DNA from: DASUBV01 sp035532295
GTDB taxonomy: Bacteria; Actinomycetota; Actinomycetes; Streptosporangiales; Streptosporangiaceae
Reading direction: 5' to 3'
DNA: 58,058 nt
NCBI GenBank assembly: GCA_035532295.1
Contig: DATKRH010000283.1
Span: 1 to 58,058, forward strand
The notes below the pieces were generated by a model. That model was not told the DNA's origin. It saw only the letters and a program-made list of their open reading frames with translations, and did not search any database. The translations under genes and the position numbers were made by a program. Of this stretch, positions 8,418-15,891 are shown piece after piece; within the stretch, counting starts at the first letter, position 1, and each line of letters begins with the position of its first letter.

Positions 8418-8433
8418 GTAATCGGGGGATTAC
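8418..8433. promoter_or_regulatory. Perfect palindrome in the cydD/ClC divergent promoter region
   Basis: GTAATC-GGGG-GATTAC, 6-bp arms with a 4-bp spacer, lies 38 bp upstream of cydD and 72 bp upstream of the ClC gene. It differs from the ATCAYCC-N5-GGGTGAT element of the island. Operator function is inferred from symmetry and position. Confidence 0.4.
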
Positions 8434-8504
8434 TAATCGCAGATAACGGGGGGCCGGGTGGTCGGCCTGGCGCAGCGGGCTAGCAGACGGGAGAGCAGGC
8501 GGCC

Positions 8505-9818
8505 ATGACGACGCCCGCCGCCGCGGCCGCGCTGATCCGGAGCAAGCCCTACATCGTGCTGCTGGTCATCGCCGCCATCATCGGGGTGCCGATCTCGGCG
8601 GCGGCGTACTTCTTCCTGAGCCTGGTCAGCGAGCTCCAGCACTGGACCTATACGAGCCTGCCGGACGGCCTCGGCTTTCACGGCGCGCCGATCTGGTGGC
8701 CCGCCCCGCCGCTGCTGCTGGCGGGCCTGCTGGTCGGTCTGACCATCAGGTACCTGCCCGGCACCGGCGGGCACTCGCCGGTGGACGGGCTCAGCACCAA
8801 GGGGGCGCCGGGCGCCGCCCAGCTACCCGGCGTGCTCCTGGCGGCGCTGGCCACGCTGGGCCTGGGCGCCGTCCTCGGCCCGGAGGCCCCGCTGATCGCC
8901 CTGGGCGGCGGCCTGGCGGCCCTCACGGTCCAGTTGCTGCGCCGGGACACGCCGGCCAGGACCCAGGCCGTCGTCGCCGCGGCCGGCAGCTTCGCCGCGA
9001 TCAGCGCGCTGTTCGGATCGCCGCTGCTGGGCGCGTTCTTGCTGATGGAGGCCATCGGCCTCGGCGGGATCTCGCTGGAACTAGTCCTCCTGCCCGGGCT
9101 GCTGGCCGCGGGCGTGGGCTCGGTGGTGTTCATTGGCCTGAATGACTGGACCGGGCTCGGCAGCTTCTCGCTGCGGATACCGGATCTGCCCCGGGTGGGC
9201 AGCCCGACCGTCTCGGAGTTCGCCTGGGCGGTGGGCATCGGCCTGGCCGCGGCCCTCATCGGAACCGCCATCCGGCGCCTTGGCCGGCTGGTCCGGGCGC
9301 ACGTCGAGGGCCGGCTGGTGGTGGCGACTCCGGTCGCCGGGCTGGTCGTCGCCGGGCTGGCGATCGCCTACGCCGAGGGCACCGGCAGGTCCTTCAGCGA
9401 GGTGCTGTTCTCCGGCCAGTCAGCGCTGCCGTCCCTGGCCGCGCACGCCAGTGGCTACACGGTGGGCACCCTGCTCCTGCTGCTGGCCTGCAAAGGGCTG
9501 GCCTACGGGTTCTCCCTCGGCAGCTTCCGCGGCGGCCCGGTCTTCCCGTCACTGTTCCTGGGCGCCGCGGGCGGCATCGCGGTCGCGCACCTGCCCGGCC
9601 TGACCACGGTCGCCGGGATGGCCATGGGCATCGGCGCGATGTGCGCGGTCATGCTCCGGCTGCCGCTGACCTCGGTGCTGCTGGCGACGCTGCTGCTCTA
9701 CTCCGACGGCGTGGCCGTCATGCCGCTGGCGATCGTCGCCGTGGTGGTCGCCTATGTGGCGTCGTCCTGGCTGGCGCCGGACCCGGCGGCCGACCCGGCG
9801 GCCTCCGGCCAGCCCTGA
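8505..9818 (+). CDS. ClC-family chloride channel/transporter
   Basis: A 437-residue integral membrane protein with about ten hydrophobic helices and the three ClC ion-pathway motifs: GTGGHSPVDG near residue 88, GPEAP with the gating glutamate at E127, and FRGGPVFPSLFLGAAGG near residue 350. The first two differ slightly from the canonical GSGIP and GREGP, as in several actinobacterial ClCs. No CBS domains are present. ATG at 8505 follows a GGGAGAGC-type ribosome site. It may be a Cl-/H+ exchanger or a channel; the proton glutamate cannot be confirmed by eye. The gene diverges from cydDC, and its stop is 13 nt before the island palindrome serving the next gene. Confidence 0.85.
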   Translation: MTTPAAAAALIRSKPYIVLLVIAAIIGVPISAAAYFFLSLVSELQHWTYTSLPDGLGFHGAPIWWPAPPLLLAGLLVGLTIRYLPGTGGHSPVDGLSTKGAPGAAQLPGVLLAALATLGLGAVLGPEAPLIALGGGLAALTVQLLRRDTPARTQAVVAAAGSFAAISALFGSPLLGAFLLMEAIGLGGISLELVLLPGLLAAGVGSVVFIGLNDWTGLGSFSLRIPDLPRVGSPTVSEFAWAVGIGLAAALIGTAIRRLGRLVRAHVEGRLVVATPVAGLVVAGLAIAYAEGTGRSFSEVLFSGQSALPSLAAHASGYTVGTLLLLLACKGLAYGFSLGSFRGGPVFPSLFLGAAGGIAVAHLPGLTTVAGMAMGIGAMCAVMLRLPLTSVLLATLLLYSDGVAVMPLAIVAVVVAYVASSWLAPDPAADPAASGQP

Positions 9819-9831
9819 CCGCGCCGGCCGG

Positions 9832-9850
9832 CTCACCCGCTGGGGATGAC
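9832..9850. promoter_or_regulatory. Island-palindrome site B, upstream of the DUF2252 gene
   Basis: CTCACCC-GCTGG-GGATGAC, centred 138 bp upstream of the DUF2252 start and just after the ClC stop. Matches the shared ATCAYCC-N5-GGGTGAT pattern with its variable third arm position (C/T paired with G/A). Confidence 0.5.
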
Positions 9851-9925
9851 ATAGCCAGGGGCCGGCGCGGACATCCTGTCTGGTGGCGGCCATCCGCGGG
9901 CCAGCGCGGCAGCTTTCAGCTCAGC

Positions 9926-9970
9926 TGCCTGTGGCCGCTGCGATGCCTGTGGCCGCTGCGATGCCTGGGG
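9926..9970 (+). repeat. 18-bp tandem repeat in the DUF2252 leader
   Basis: TGCCTGTGGCCGCTGCGA occurs twice head to tail (9926-9943, 9944-9961), followed by a partial third copy. It ends next to the GGGGAGG ribosome site and creates a spurious upstream coding frame. Confidence 0.7.
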
Positions 9971-9978
9971 AGGCTGCC

Positions 9979-11511
9979 ATGTCCGCACCGGCCGCGCAGC
10001 CGGCCGCCGCCCGCAGCCGGCGCCCGCGCCGCCGCGCCCGGTCCGCGGGGGTCGCCCGGCTGTCCCTGGAACGGCTGGACCCGGCGGGTCGCGCGGCCCG
10101 CGGCCGGGTCGCGAGGGCAGCGGTGCCACGGGAAAGCCACGCGGCACTTGCCCTGCCCGCTAGCCGGCCGGACCCGGTCAGCCTGCTGGAGCGGCAGGCG
10201 GCGACCCGGCTGCCCGACCTGGTCCCGATCAGGTACTGCCGGATGCTGGTCTCGCCGTCCAGCTTCCACCGCGGTGCGGCGCTGGTGATGGCGCACGACC
10301 TGGCGGCCACGCCCGCCTCCGGGCTGATCGTGCAGGCCTGCGGCGACGCTCACCTGTCGAACTTCGGGTTCTTCTCCTCCCCGGAGCGCCGGCTCGTCTT
10401 CGACATCAATGACTTCGACGAGACGCTGCCGGCGCCGTGGGAATGGGACGTCAAGCGGCTAGCCGCCAGCCTGGAGATCGCCGGGCGGGGCAACGGGTTC
10501 GGCCGCCGCCGGCGGCGCGAGATCGTGCTGGCGACCGTGGCCAGCTACCGCCAGGCGATGCGCTCCTTCGCCGGCCAGGGCAACCTGGACGTCTGGTACA
10601 CCCAGGAAGACGTGGACCGGCTGTGCGGCCGTTATGAGTCCCAGCTAGCCGGGCGCGGACGCAAGCAGGTCGCCAGAGGGCTCGCCCGGGCACCGGGCCG
10701 GGACAACCTCCAGGAGTTCAGCAAGCTGACCGCGCTGGTGAACGGCAGGCCGCGCATCACGGCCGATCCGCCGCTGGTCGTGCCGCTGGCCGATCTGGTG
10801 TCCGGCCGGGTCGAGGCCGGCGAGCTGGCGGCGGGGATGAGCGTCCTGCTGTCGAAGTACCGGCAGACCCTGGAGGAGGACCACCGGGTGCTGATCCGGC
10901 AGTTCGAGTTCGCCGACATGGCCAGGAAGGTCGTCGGGGTCGGCAGCGTCGGGACCCGTTGCTGGATCATCCTGCTGATGGGCCGCGACGATGCCGACCC
11001 GTTGTTCCTCCAGGTCAAGGAGGCGCAGCCCAGCGTGCTCAGCGAGTTCGCCGGCGCGAGCGAGTTCGACAACCAGGGGCAGCGAGTGGTCGCCGGCCAG
11101 CGGCTGATGCAGGCGGCGAGCGACATCTTCCTCGGCTGGCAGCGGATCACCGGGCTGGACGGGCAGCGGCGCGACTTCTACGTCCGCGCGCTCCGCGACT
11201 GGAAGCTCTCGGCGCCCGTCGAGGGGATGGTCCCGCGCGGCATGCGCACCTATGGCGAGCTGTGCGGCTGGACGCTGGCCCGGGCGCACGCCCGGACCGG
11301 GGACCGGATCGCCATCGGGGCCTACCTGGGCGGCAAGGACGTGTTCGACCACGCGATCGCCGACTTCGCCGCCGCGTACGCCGACCAGAACGAGCGGGAT
11401 TACCAGCTGCTGGCGACCGCCGCCCAGTCCGGCCGGATCACGGCCGCCCGCCAGACCGGGCGACCTCCGCGTACCTCGCGACCCGCGCGTCTAGCCGGGC
11501 CGCGCGTCTAG
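9979..11511 (+). CDS. DUF2252 family protein
   Basis: A 510-residue member of DUF2252, a family of unknown biochemical function with a kinase-like (APH/HipA-type) look. Conserved blocks include PIRYCRMLVSPSSFHRGAA, VQACGDAHLSNFGFFSSPER, VFDINDFDETLPAPWEWDVK, and near the C-terminus YGELCGWTLARAHARTGD. The HLSNFG and FDINDFDE motifs resemble the catalytic HxxN and DFD elements of phosphotransferases; that is an inference. ATG 9979 is chosen because GGGGAGG lies 3-9 nt upstream; an earlier in-frame GTG would only translate a tandem repeat. The island palindrome lies at 9832. The stop is inside a 17-bp tandem repeat shared with the convergent antiporter gene. Confidence 0.85.
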   Translation: MSAPAAQPAAARSRRPRRRARSAGVARLSLERLDPAGRAARGRVARAAVPRESHAALALPASRPDPVSLLERQAATRLPDLVPIRYCRMLVSPSSFHRGAALVMAHDLAATPASGLIVQACGDAHLSNFGFFSSPERRLVFDINDFDETLPAPWEWDVKRLAASLEIAGRGNGFGRRRRREIVLATVASYRQAMRSFAGQGNLDVWYTQEDVDRLCGRYESQLAGRGRKQVARGLARAPGRDNLQEFSKLTALVNGRPRITADPPLVVPLADLVSGRVEAGELAAGMSVLLSKYRQTLEEDHRVLIRQFEFADMARKVVGVGSVGTRCWIILLMGRDDADPLFLQVKEAQPSVLSEFAGASEFDNQGQRVVAGQRLMQAASDIFLGWQRITGLDGQRRDFYVRALRDWKLSAPVEGMVPRGMRTYGELCGWTLARAHARTGDRIAIGAYLGGKDVFDHAIADFAAAYADQNERDYQLLATAAQSGRITAARQTGRPPRTSRPARLAGPRV

Positions 11512-11535
11512 CCGGCCCGCGCGTCTAGCCGGCCC
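11485..11535. repeat. 17-bp tandem repeat at convergent gene ends
   Basis: Three copies of GCGCGTCTAGCCGGCCC (first copy with one change) run across the overlapping stop codons of the DUF2252 gene (TAG 11509-11511) and the antiporter (11508-11510 on the minus strand). The repeat contains TAG on the plus strand and CTAG on both, so each duplication supplies a stop to both genes. Confidence 0.75.
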
Positions 11536-13313
11536 GCGGTTAAGTCCGCCGCGACATCTTCCGTCGCGGTGCTCAGCAGGATCACGATGTCGCCCTCGTG
11601 CGGCGCCGGGACGCGCTGCCGGGTAGCGGGGTCCAGCAGCCCGTCGGCGCGCATGACGAACAGCAGCTCATGCCCGGCGGGCCGCCGGCAGCCCGCCGGC
11701 AGCGCCACGATCCTGGCGCCCGCCTGGTACCTGCTGGTCATGGTGGACCGGTTCAGCGCGTGACCGAACAGGACCTGGCCGCCGGCGAACGGGGCGACCA
11801 CGCCCCGGCCGTCGGCCGGCGGCCCCAGCCGGAAGACATAGTCGCCGATGGAGTACCGCAGCATCGCCGCGGCCAGGGCATTGAAGTCGTCCTCCGCGGT
11901 CAGCAGCAGGACCGTCGTGACGCCCGACAACTCGGTGCGCTCGGTGGTGACCGAGGCCAGCAGCCCGGCGGGGGCCAGCGGCAGCGAGGCCTGCCTGATC
12001 CGCTCGCGCTGCGGCTCCAGGCCCGCCAGCATCAGCACGTCCAGCCCGGCCGTCTGCAGCGTCCGGCCCAGGTCAATGACCCAGTCCTCCCCGCCGACCA
12101 GCAGCGGCCGGCTGCGCGGCGACCGCAGCACGCCCAGGCGCTGGCTGGCCGGCGCCGCGCTCAGCGCGTAAAAGGCGACGGTCAAGACGATCACCAGGAG
12201 CGTCACCGGCAGGATCTTGGCGGCGCCGGGAACGCCTCGGGGCGCTAGCGGTCCCGCGAACGCGGCGGCCGTGGCGGCGGCCACGACGCCGCGCGGCGCC
12301 ATCCAGCCGATGAAGAACCGCTCGCGCCTGGTCAGGTCGGTCCCGCGGGTGGCGGCCAGCGCCGCGAGCGGCCGGCCGATCAGCACCAGCGCCGCCACCA
12401 CGCCCAGCACCGGCAGCAGCAGGTCCTTCAGAGTCGCCACGGTCACCGTAGCGGCGATCGACAGCAGCAGGACGCCCAGGATGAGGTCAACGATGGTCTC
12501 CAGGAACCGCCGGGCCGGAAGGTGGAAGCCCGGCAGGTTCGCCAGGGCCAGGCCGATGATGACCGCGGCCAGCAGCCCCGCGTCGGCGCGCAGCAGGTCG
12601 CACCCGGCGGCCACCCCGATGACCACGGCGAGCTGCACGCTGGCGACGAGATTGCGCCCGAGCCGGCCTTGACGCAGCGCCGCCCACAGCACCGCCGTTC
12701 CGACGATCCCCCCGGCCACGCCGACCGCGGCGCTGAGCAGGAACTGCCCGGCCTGCGCGGCCAGGCCGCGGGCGTCGACGCCGGCCAGCACACCATAGAA
12801 AGCGAGGACCCCGAGCATGCCGCCGACGGGGGCGAGCAGCGCGCCCTCCCAGGACAGCACCAGCCGCAGGCGCTCGGCCGGCCGGACAAAGGCGAGCAGC
12901 GGCCGGACGACCGAGGGCCCGGACGCCACGAGGATCGCGCCGGTCAGCAGCGCCGCGCCCCGTGACATCCCCAGCAGCAGCGCGGCGGCGACCGCGCCGA
13001 GCGCCAGGGTAACCGGCGCGCCAATGACGACCAGCCGGAGCACGATCCGGCGGGAATGACCGGTCAGCCGGCGCAGGGTGACCCGCAGGCCCGCGTTGTA
13101 CAAGATGGCCGCGACCGCGAGGGAGACCAGCGGCTGGAACGCGAGCCCGAGCAGCCGGATCGGATTCATGTCGCTGGTCAGGGCGCCGGCGGCGAACCCG
13201 ACGGGCAGCAACACGATGATCGCGGGAATGCGCAGGCGGCCCGCCAGCACCTGGGAGCCCACGGCGAGGACAATCGTCAGCCCCGCCCCCGCTAGCATCT
13301 GGCTCGTCGTCAC
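11508..13313 (-). CDS. CPA1-type cation:proton antiporter (NhaP-like) with cytoplasmic regulatory domain
   Basis: A 601-residue protein: about 12 membrane helices to residue ~385, then ~215 soluble residues. The transport domain shows the CPA1 pattern, including QPLVSLAVAAILYNAGLRV, ILVASGPSVVRPLL and FIGWMAPRGVVAAATAAAFA, the last being the conserved APRG segment. The tail resembles a degenerate TrkA-N plus TrkA-C region (GLDVLMLAGLEPQRERIRQA, VLLLTAEDDFNALAAAMLRY, ending in an ILLSTATED strand), which could sense nucleotides or pH. Start GTG 13313. It lies 64 bp downstream of zwf with no palindrome between, so it is probably in the zwf transcript. Ion specificity (Na+ or K+) is not evident. 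Confidence 0.82.
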   Translation of the reverse strand: MTTSQMLAGAGLTIVLAVGSQVLAGRLRIPAIIVLLPVGFAAGALTSDMNPIRLLGLAFQPLVSLAVAAILYNAGLRVTLRRLTGHSRRIVLRLVVIGAPVTLALGAVAAALLLGMSRGAALLTGAILVASGPSVVRPLLAFVRPAERLRLVLSWEGALLAPVGGMLGVLAFYGVLAGVDARGLAAQAGQFLLSAAVGVAGGIVGTAVLWAALRQGRLGRNLVASVQLAVVIGVAAGCDLLRADAGLLAAVIIGLALANLPGFHLPARRFLETIVDLILGVLLLSIAATVTVATLKDLLLPVLGVVAALVLIGRPLAALAATRGTDLTRRERFFIGWMAPRGVVAAATAAAFAGPLAPRGVPGAAKILPVTLLVIVLTVAFYALSAAPASQRLGVLRSPRSRPLLVGGEDWVIDLGRTLQTAGLDVLMLAGLEPQRERIRQASLPLAPAGLLASVTTERTELSGVTTVLLLTAEDDFNALAAAMLRYSIGDYVFRLGPPADGRGVVAPFAGGQVLFGHALNRSTMTSRYQAGARIVALPAGCRRPAGHELLFVMRADGLLDPATRQRVPAPHEGDIVILLSTATEDVAADLTAGRLDARAG

Positions 13314-13377
13314 CGCCGCCCCCGCCCCCGCCCCCGCAGCCGCAACGTCAGGGCCCGGCCGGGCACCGGCTCATGAC

Positions 13378-14760
13378 TCAGGCCGCCGGATCGTGCCACG
13401 CGTCACCGGGCGGCAGCAGCACGTCGGCCTCCGCCGGGCCCCAGGTGCCCTTCTCATACGGGTGGGTCGGGACCACGTCGCCGAGCACCGGCTGGACCAC
13501 CCGCCAGGCCGCCTCGACGGTGTCCTGCCGGGCGAACAGCCAGCGCTCGCCGTTCAGGGCGGCGCCGATGAGGCGGTCATAGGGCCGCATGTCCGAGCCC
13601 GTCGGCTCGGTGAAGACGAGCTCCTGGTCCTGCGGCGCCCAGCCCGCGCCCGGCTTCTTGCCCACCAGGCGCAGCCCGGTCTCGTCGTTGGGGTGGATGC
13701 GGACCCGCAGCTTGTTGGCGCTGGCCGCCGGGCCGAGGCCGAACGCGTCATGCGGCGGGCGCCGGAACCGGAAGGACATCTCGGTGGCGGTGACCGGCAG
13801 GCACTTGCCGGCCCGGATCAGGATCGGCACGTCCGCCCAGCGCCACGAGTCCGCGGTCAGCCGGATCGCCGCGTAAGTCTCGGTCGTGCTACCCGGGTCC
13901 ACCCCCGCGACGTCGTGGTAGCCCTTGTACTGGCCGCGGACCGCCGCCGCGGCGTCCAGCGGCGACAGCGCCGCGATGATCCGCGACTTGGCGTCGCGCC
14001 AGGAGGCCAGGCCGCTGCCGTCCGGCGGGTCGGCGAGCACGGTGGCCAGGACCTGCAGCATGTGGTTCTGGATCACGTCCCTGATCGCGCCGGTCTGGTC
14101 ATAGAAGCTGCCCCGGTCGGCGACGTCGAAGGCCTCGGCCATCGTGATCTGGATGCTCTGCACGTGCGTCCGGTTCAGCAGCGGCTCGATGATCGAGTTC
14201 GCGAACCGGACAAACATCAGGTTGTCCACCGGGTCCAGGCCCAGCCAGTGGTCGACCCGGTAGATGGCGTCCTCCGGGAAGTACTGGTGCATGAGCTGGC
14301 TGAGCTTCCGGGCGCTGTTCAGGTCGGTGCCGAACGGCTTCTCCACCATGATCCGGTTGCCCGCGGACCGCCCGGCCTTCGAGATGCCCTCGGCGATGCG
14401 GCCGAAGATCGGCGGCGGCACCTCCAGGTAGAACAGGATCCGCCTGCCGTCGCCGACGGCATCCGACATCGCCTGGTAGGTCCCCGGGTCGTCAAGGTCG
14501 CCATCGACGTAGCGCAGCAGCCCGAGCATCTTGGTGGCGGCCGGGCTGGCGGGGTCTAGCTTGTTCAGCATGAGCGAGTCCCGCGCGTAGCCGCGGAACT
14601 GCTCCAGTCCCCAGCCGCTCTTGGCCACGCCCACGACCGGGACATCCAGCACGCCGCGCTCTACCAGGCCGACCAGCGCCGGAAAGGTCTCCAGCTTGGC
14701 CAGGTCGCCGGTCGCGCCGAAAATGACCAGCGCGTCGACGTGCTCTTCCGGTGTGGTCAT
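13378..14760 (-). CDS. zwf: Glucose-6-phosphate dehydrogenase, variant active-site motif
   Basis: Oxidises glucose-6-phosphate to 6-phosphogluconolactone with NADP+ reduction, entry to the oxidative pentose phosphate pathway. The 460-residue protein has the Rossmann motif FGATGDLAK (res 14-22), the VEKPFG lysine and the catalytic aspartate-histidine pair in RVDHWLGLD (H171). In canonical enzymes this last motif is RIDHYLGKE, and the lysine that holds the substrate phosphate is leucine here (L175). ATG 14760 is preferred: AGGGGA lies 6 nt before it, whereas it abuts the alternative ATG at 14766. No opcA, tal or tkt is adjacent, so it looks like a stress-island paralogue. Site C is 70 bp upstream. 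Confidence 0.85.
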   Translation of the reverse strand: MTTPEEHVDALVIFGATGDLAKLETFPALVGLVERGVLDVPVVGVAKSGWGLEQFRGYARDSLMLNKLDPASPAATKMLGLLRYVDGDLDDPGTYQAMSDAVGDGRRILFYLEVPPPIFGRIAEGISKAGRSAGNRIMVEKPFGTDLNSARKLSQLMHQYFPEDAIYRVDHWLGLDPVDNLMFVRFANSIIEPLLNRTHVQSIQITMAEAFDVADRGSFYDQTGAIRDVIQNHMLQVLATVLADPPDGSGLASWRDAKSRIIAALSPLDAAAAVRGQYKGYHDVAGVDPGSTTETYAAIRLTADSWRWADVPILIRAGKCLPVTATEMSFRFRRPPHDAFGLGPAASANKLRVRIHPNDETGLRLVGKKPGAGWAPQDQELVFTEPTGSDMRPYDRLIGAALNGERWLFARQDTVEAAWRVVQPVLGDVVPTHPYEKGTWGPAEADVLLPPGDAWHDPAA

Positions 14761-14820
14761 GACCATTCCCCTATCCGCGCGGCGCGCTGTCTAATCCGAG
14801 CCGGCCGGCCGGTCGCGCGG

Positions 14821-14839
14821 GCCACCCGGCGCGGGTGAT
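14821..14839. promoter_or_regulatory. Island-palindrome site C, upstream of zwf
   Basis: GCCACCC-GGCGC-GGGTGAT, centred 70 bp upstream of the zwf start in the 118-bp gap after cydB. The right arm is a perfect consensus half-site. Confidence 0.55.
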
Positions 14840-14878
14840 GTTTCCCCGATCAGACCACGTCGGCGGCCAGTCACCCGA

Positions 14879-15877
14879 TCACCGCCCCGGCCCGAACGAG
14901 CTGGCGCTGAGCCGGCGGCGGAACACGTAATAGCTCCAGGCCTGGTAGGCCAGCACGAACGGCAGCGCGATCACCGCCACGATCGTCATGACCCCGAGCG
15001 CGTAGGAGCCGGAGGCCGTGTTGCGCACGGTCAGGTCGAAGGCCGGGCTGGTACTGGAGACCATGACCCGCGGATACAGGTCGACGAAGATCGACAGCAC
15101 ACAGGCGGCCATGGTGACCGTCGTCGCGGCGAACGCCCAGCCCTCCCGGCGGTCGCGGACGAACCAGGCGGCGGCGATGGCCCCGATGATCGCGCCGAAC
15201 TCGGCCGGGCTCAGCAGGGCGCCCTTGTCGGCGGTGACGTGGGTCCAGGACGCGAACGCCAGCACGGCGAGCGCGGTGCCGGGGGCAACGCGCCGGGCCA
15301 GCCGCGCGGCGCGATCGCGCACGTCACCGGCGGTCTTGAGGGTCAGGAACGTCGCGCCGTGCAGCACGCAGATCAGCACCAGGGTGATGCCGGTGTAGAT
15401 CGCGTACGGCTGCAGCAGGCTCAGCAGCGACCCGGTGAACTCCTGGCTGGCGTTGATGGGCACGCCCTGCAGCAGGTCGCCGAGCGCCACGCCGATCAGC
15501 AACGGCGCCAGCAGGCTGCCGGCGACCATCAGGCGGTCCCAGTTACGGCGCCAGCGCGGTGACTCCCGCTTGCCCCGGTACTCGAACGAGATGCCGCGCA
15601 CGATGAGCGCCACCAGCAGCAGCACGAGGGCGATGTAGAAGCCCGAGAACATCGTCGCGTACCAGCCGGGAAAGGCCGCGAACATCGCGGCGCCCGCCAC
15701 GATCAGCCATACCTCGTTGCCATCCCACAGCGGCCCGATCGTGTTAATGGCCGTTCTGCTGCCGGCCTCGTCCCGGCCGATGACCCGGTGCAGCATCCCG
15801 ACGCCGAAGTCGAAGCCCTCCAGAACGAAGAAGCCCAGCCACAAGATCGTGATGAGGATGAACCAGAACGGAATCAA
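14879..15877 (-). CDS. cydB: Cytochrome bd oxidase subunit II
   Basis: A 332-residue membrane subunit of the quinol oxidase that reduces O2 at high affinity without pumping protons. Family blocks are clear: ILWLGFFVLEGFDFGVGML at the N-terminus, the conserved GPLWDGNEVWLIVAGAAMFAAFP, and GISFEYRGK. About eight helices and the usual length. The start is a TTG at 15877, 14 nt after the cydA stop, with only a weak GGTG-type ribosome site, which suggests translational coupling to cydA. No CydX-type small ORF was seen after the stop. The stop is 40 bp from site C, so cydAB and zwf are separate transcripts on the same strand. Confidence 0.92.
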   Translation of the reverse strand: MIPFWFILITILWLGFFVLEGFDFGVGMLHRVIGRDEAGSRTAINTIGPLWDGNEVWLIVAGAAMFAAFPGWYATMFSGFYIALVLLLVALIVRGISFEYRGKRESPRWRRNWDRLMVAGSLLAPLLIGVALGDLLQGVPINASQEFTGSLLSLLQPYAIYTGITLVLICVLHGATFLTLKTAGDVRDRAARLARRVAPGTALAVLAFASWTHVTADKGALLSPAEFGAIIGAIAAAWFVRDRREGWAFAATTVTMAACVLSIFVDLYPRVMVSSTSPAFDLTVRNTASGSYALGVMTIVAVIALPFVLAYQAWSYYVFRRRLSASSFGPGR

Positions 15878-15891
15878 CCCAGGTCACCGCC

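Noticed and set aside
8418..8433. Eighth copy of the island palindrome
   Set aside because: The arms (GTAATC/GATTAC) and 4-bp spacer do not fit the ATCAYCC-N5-GGGTGAT pattern; recorded as a separate element.
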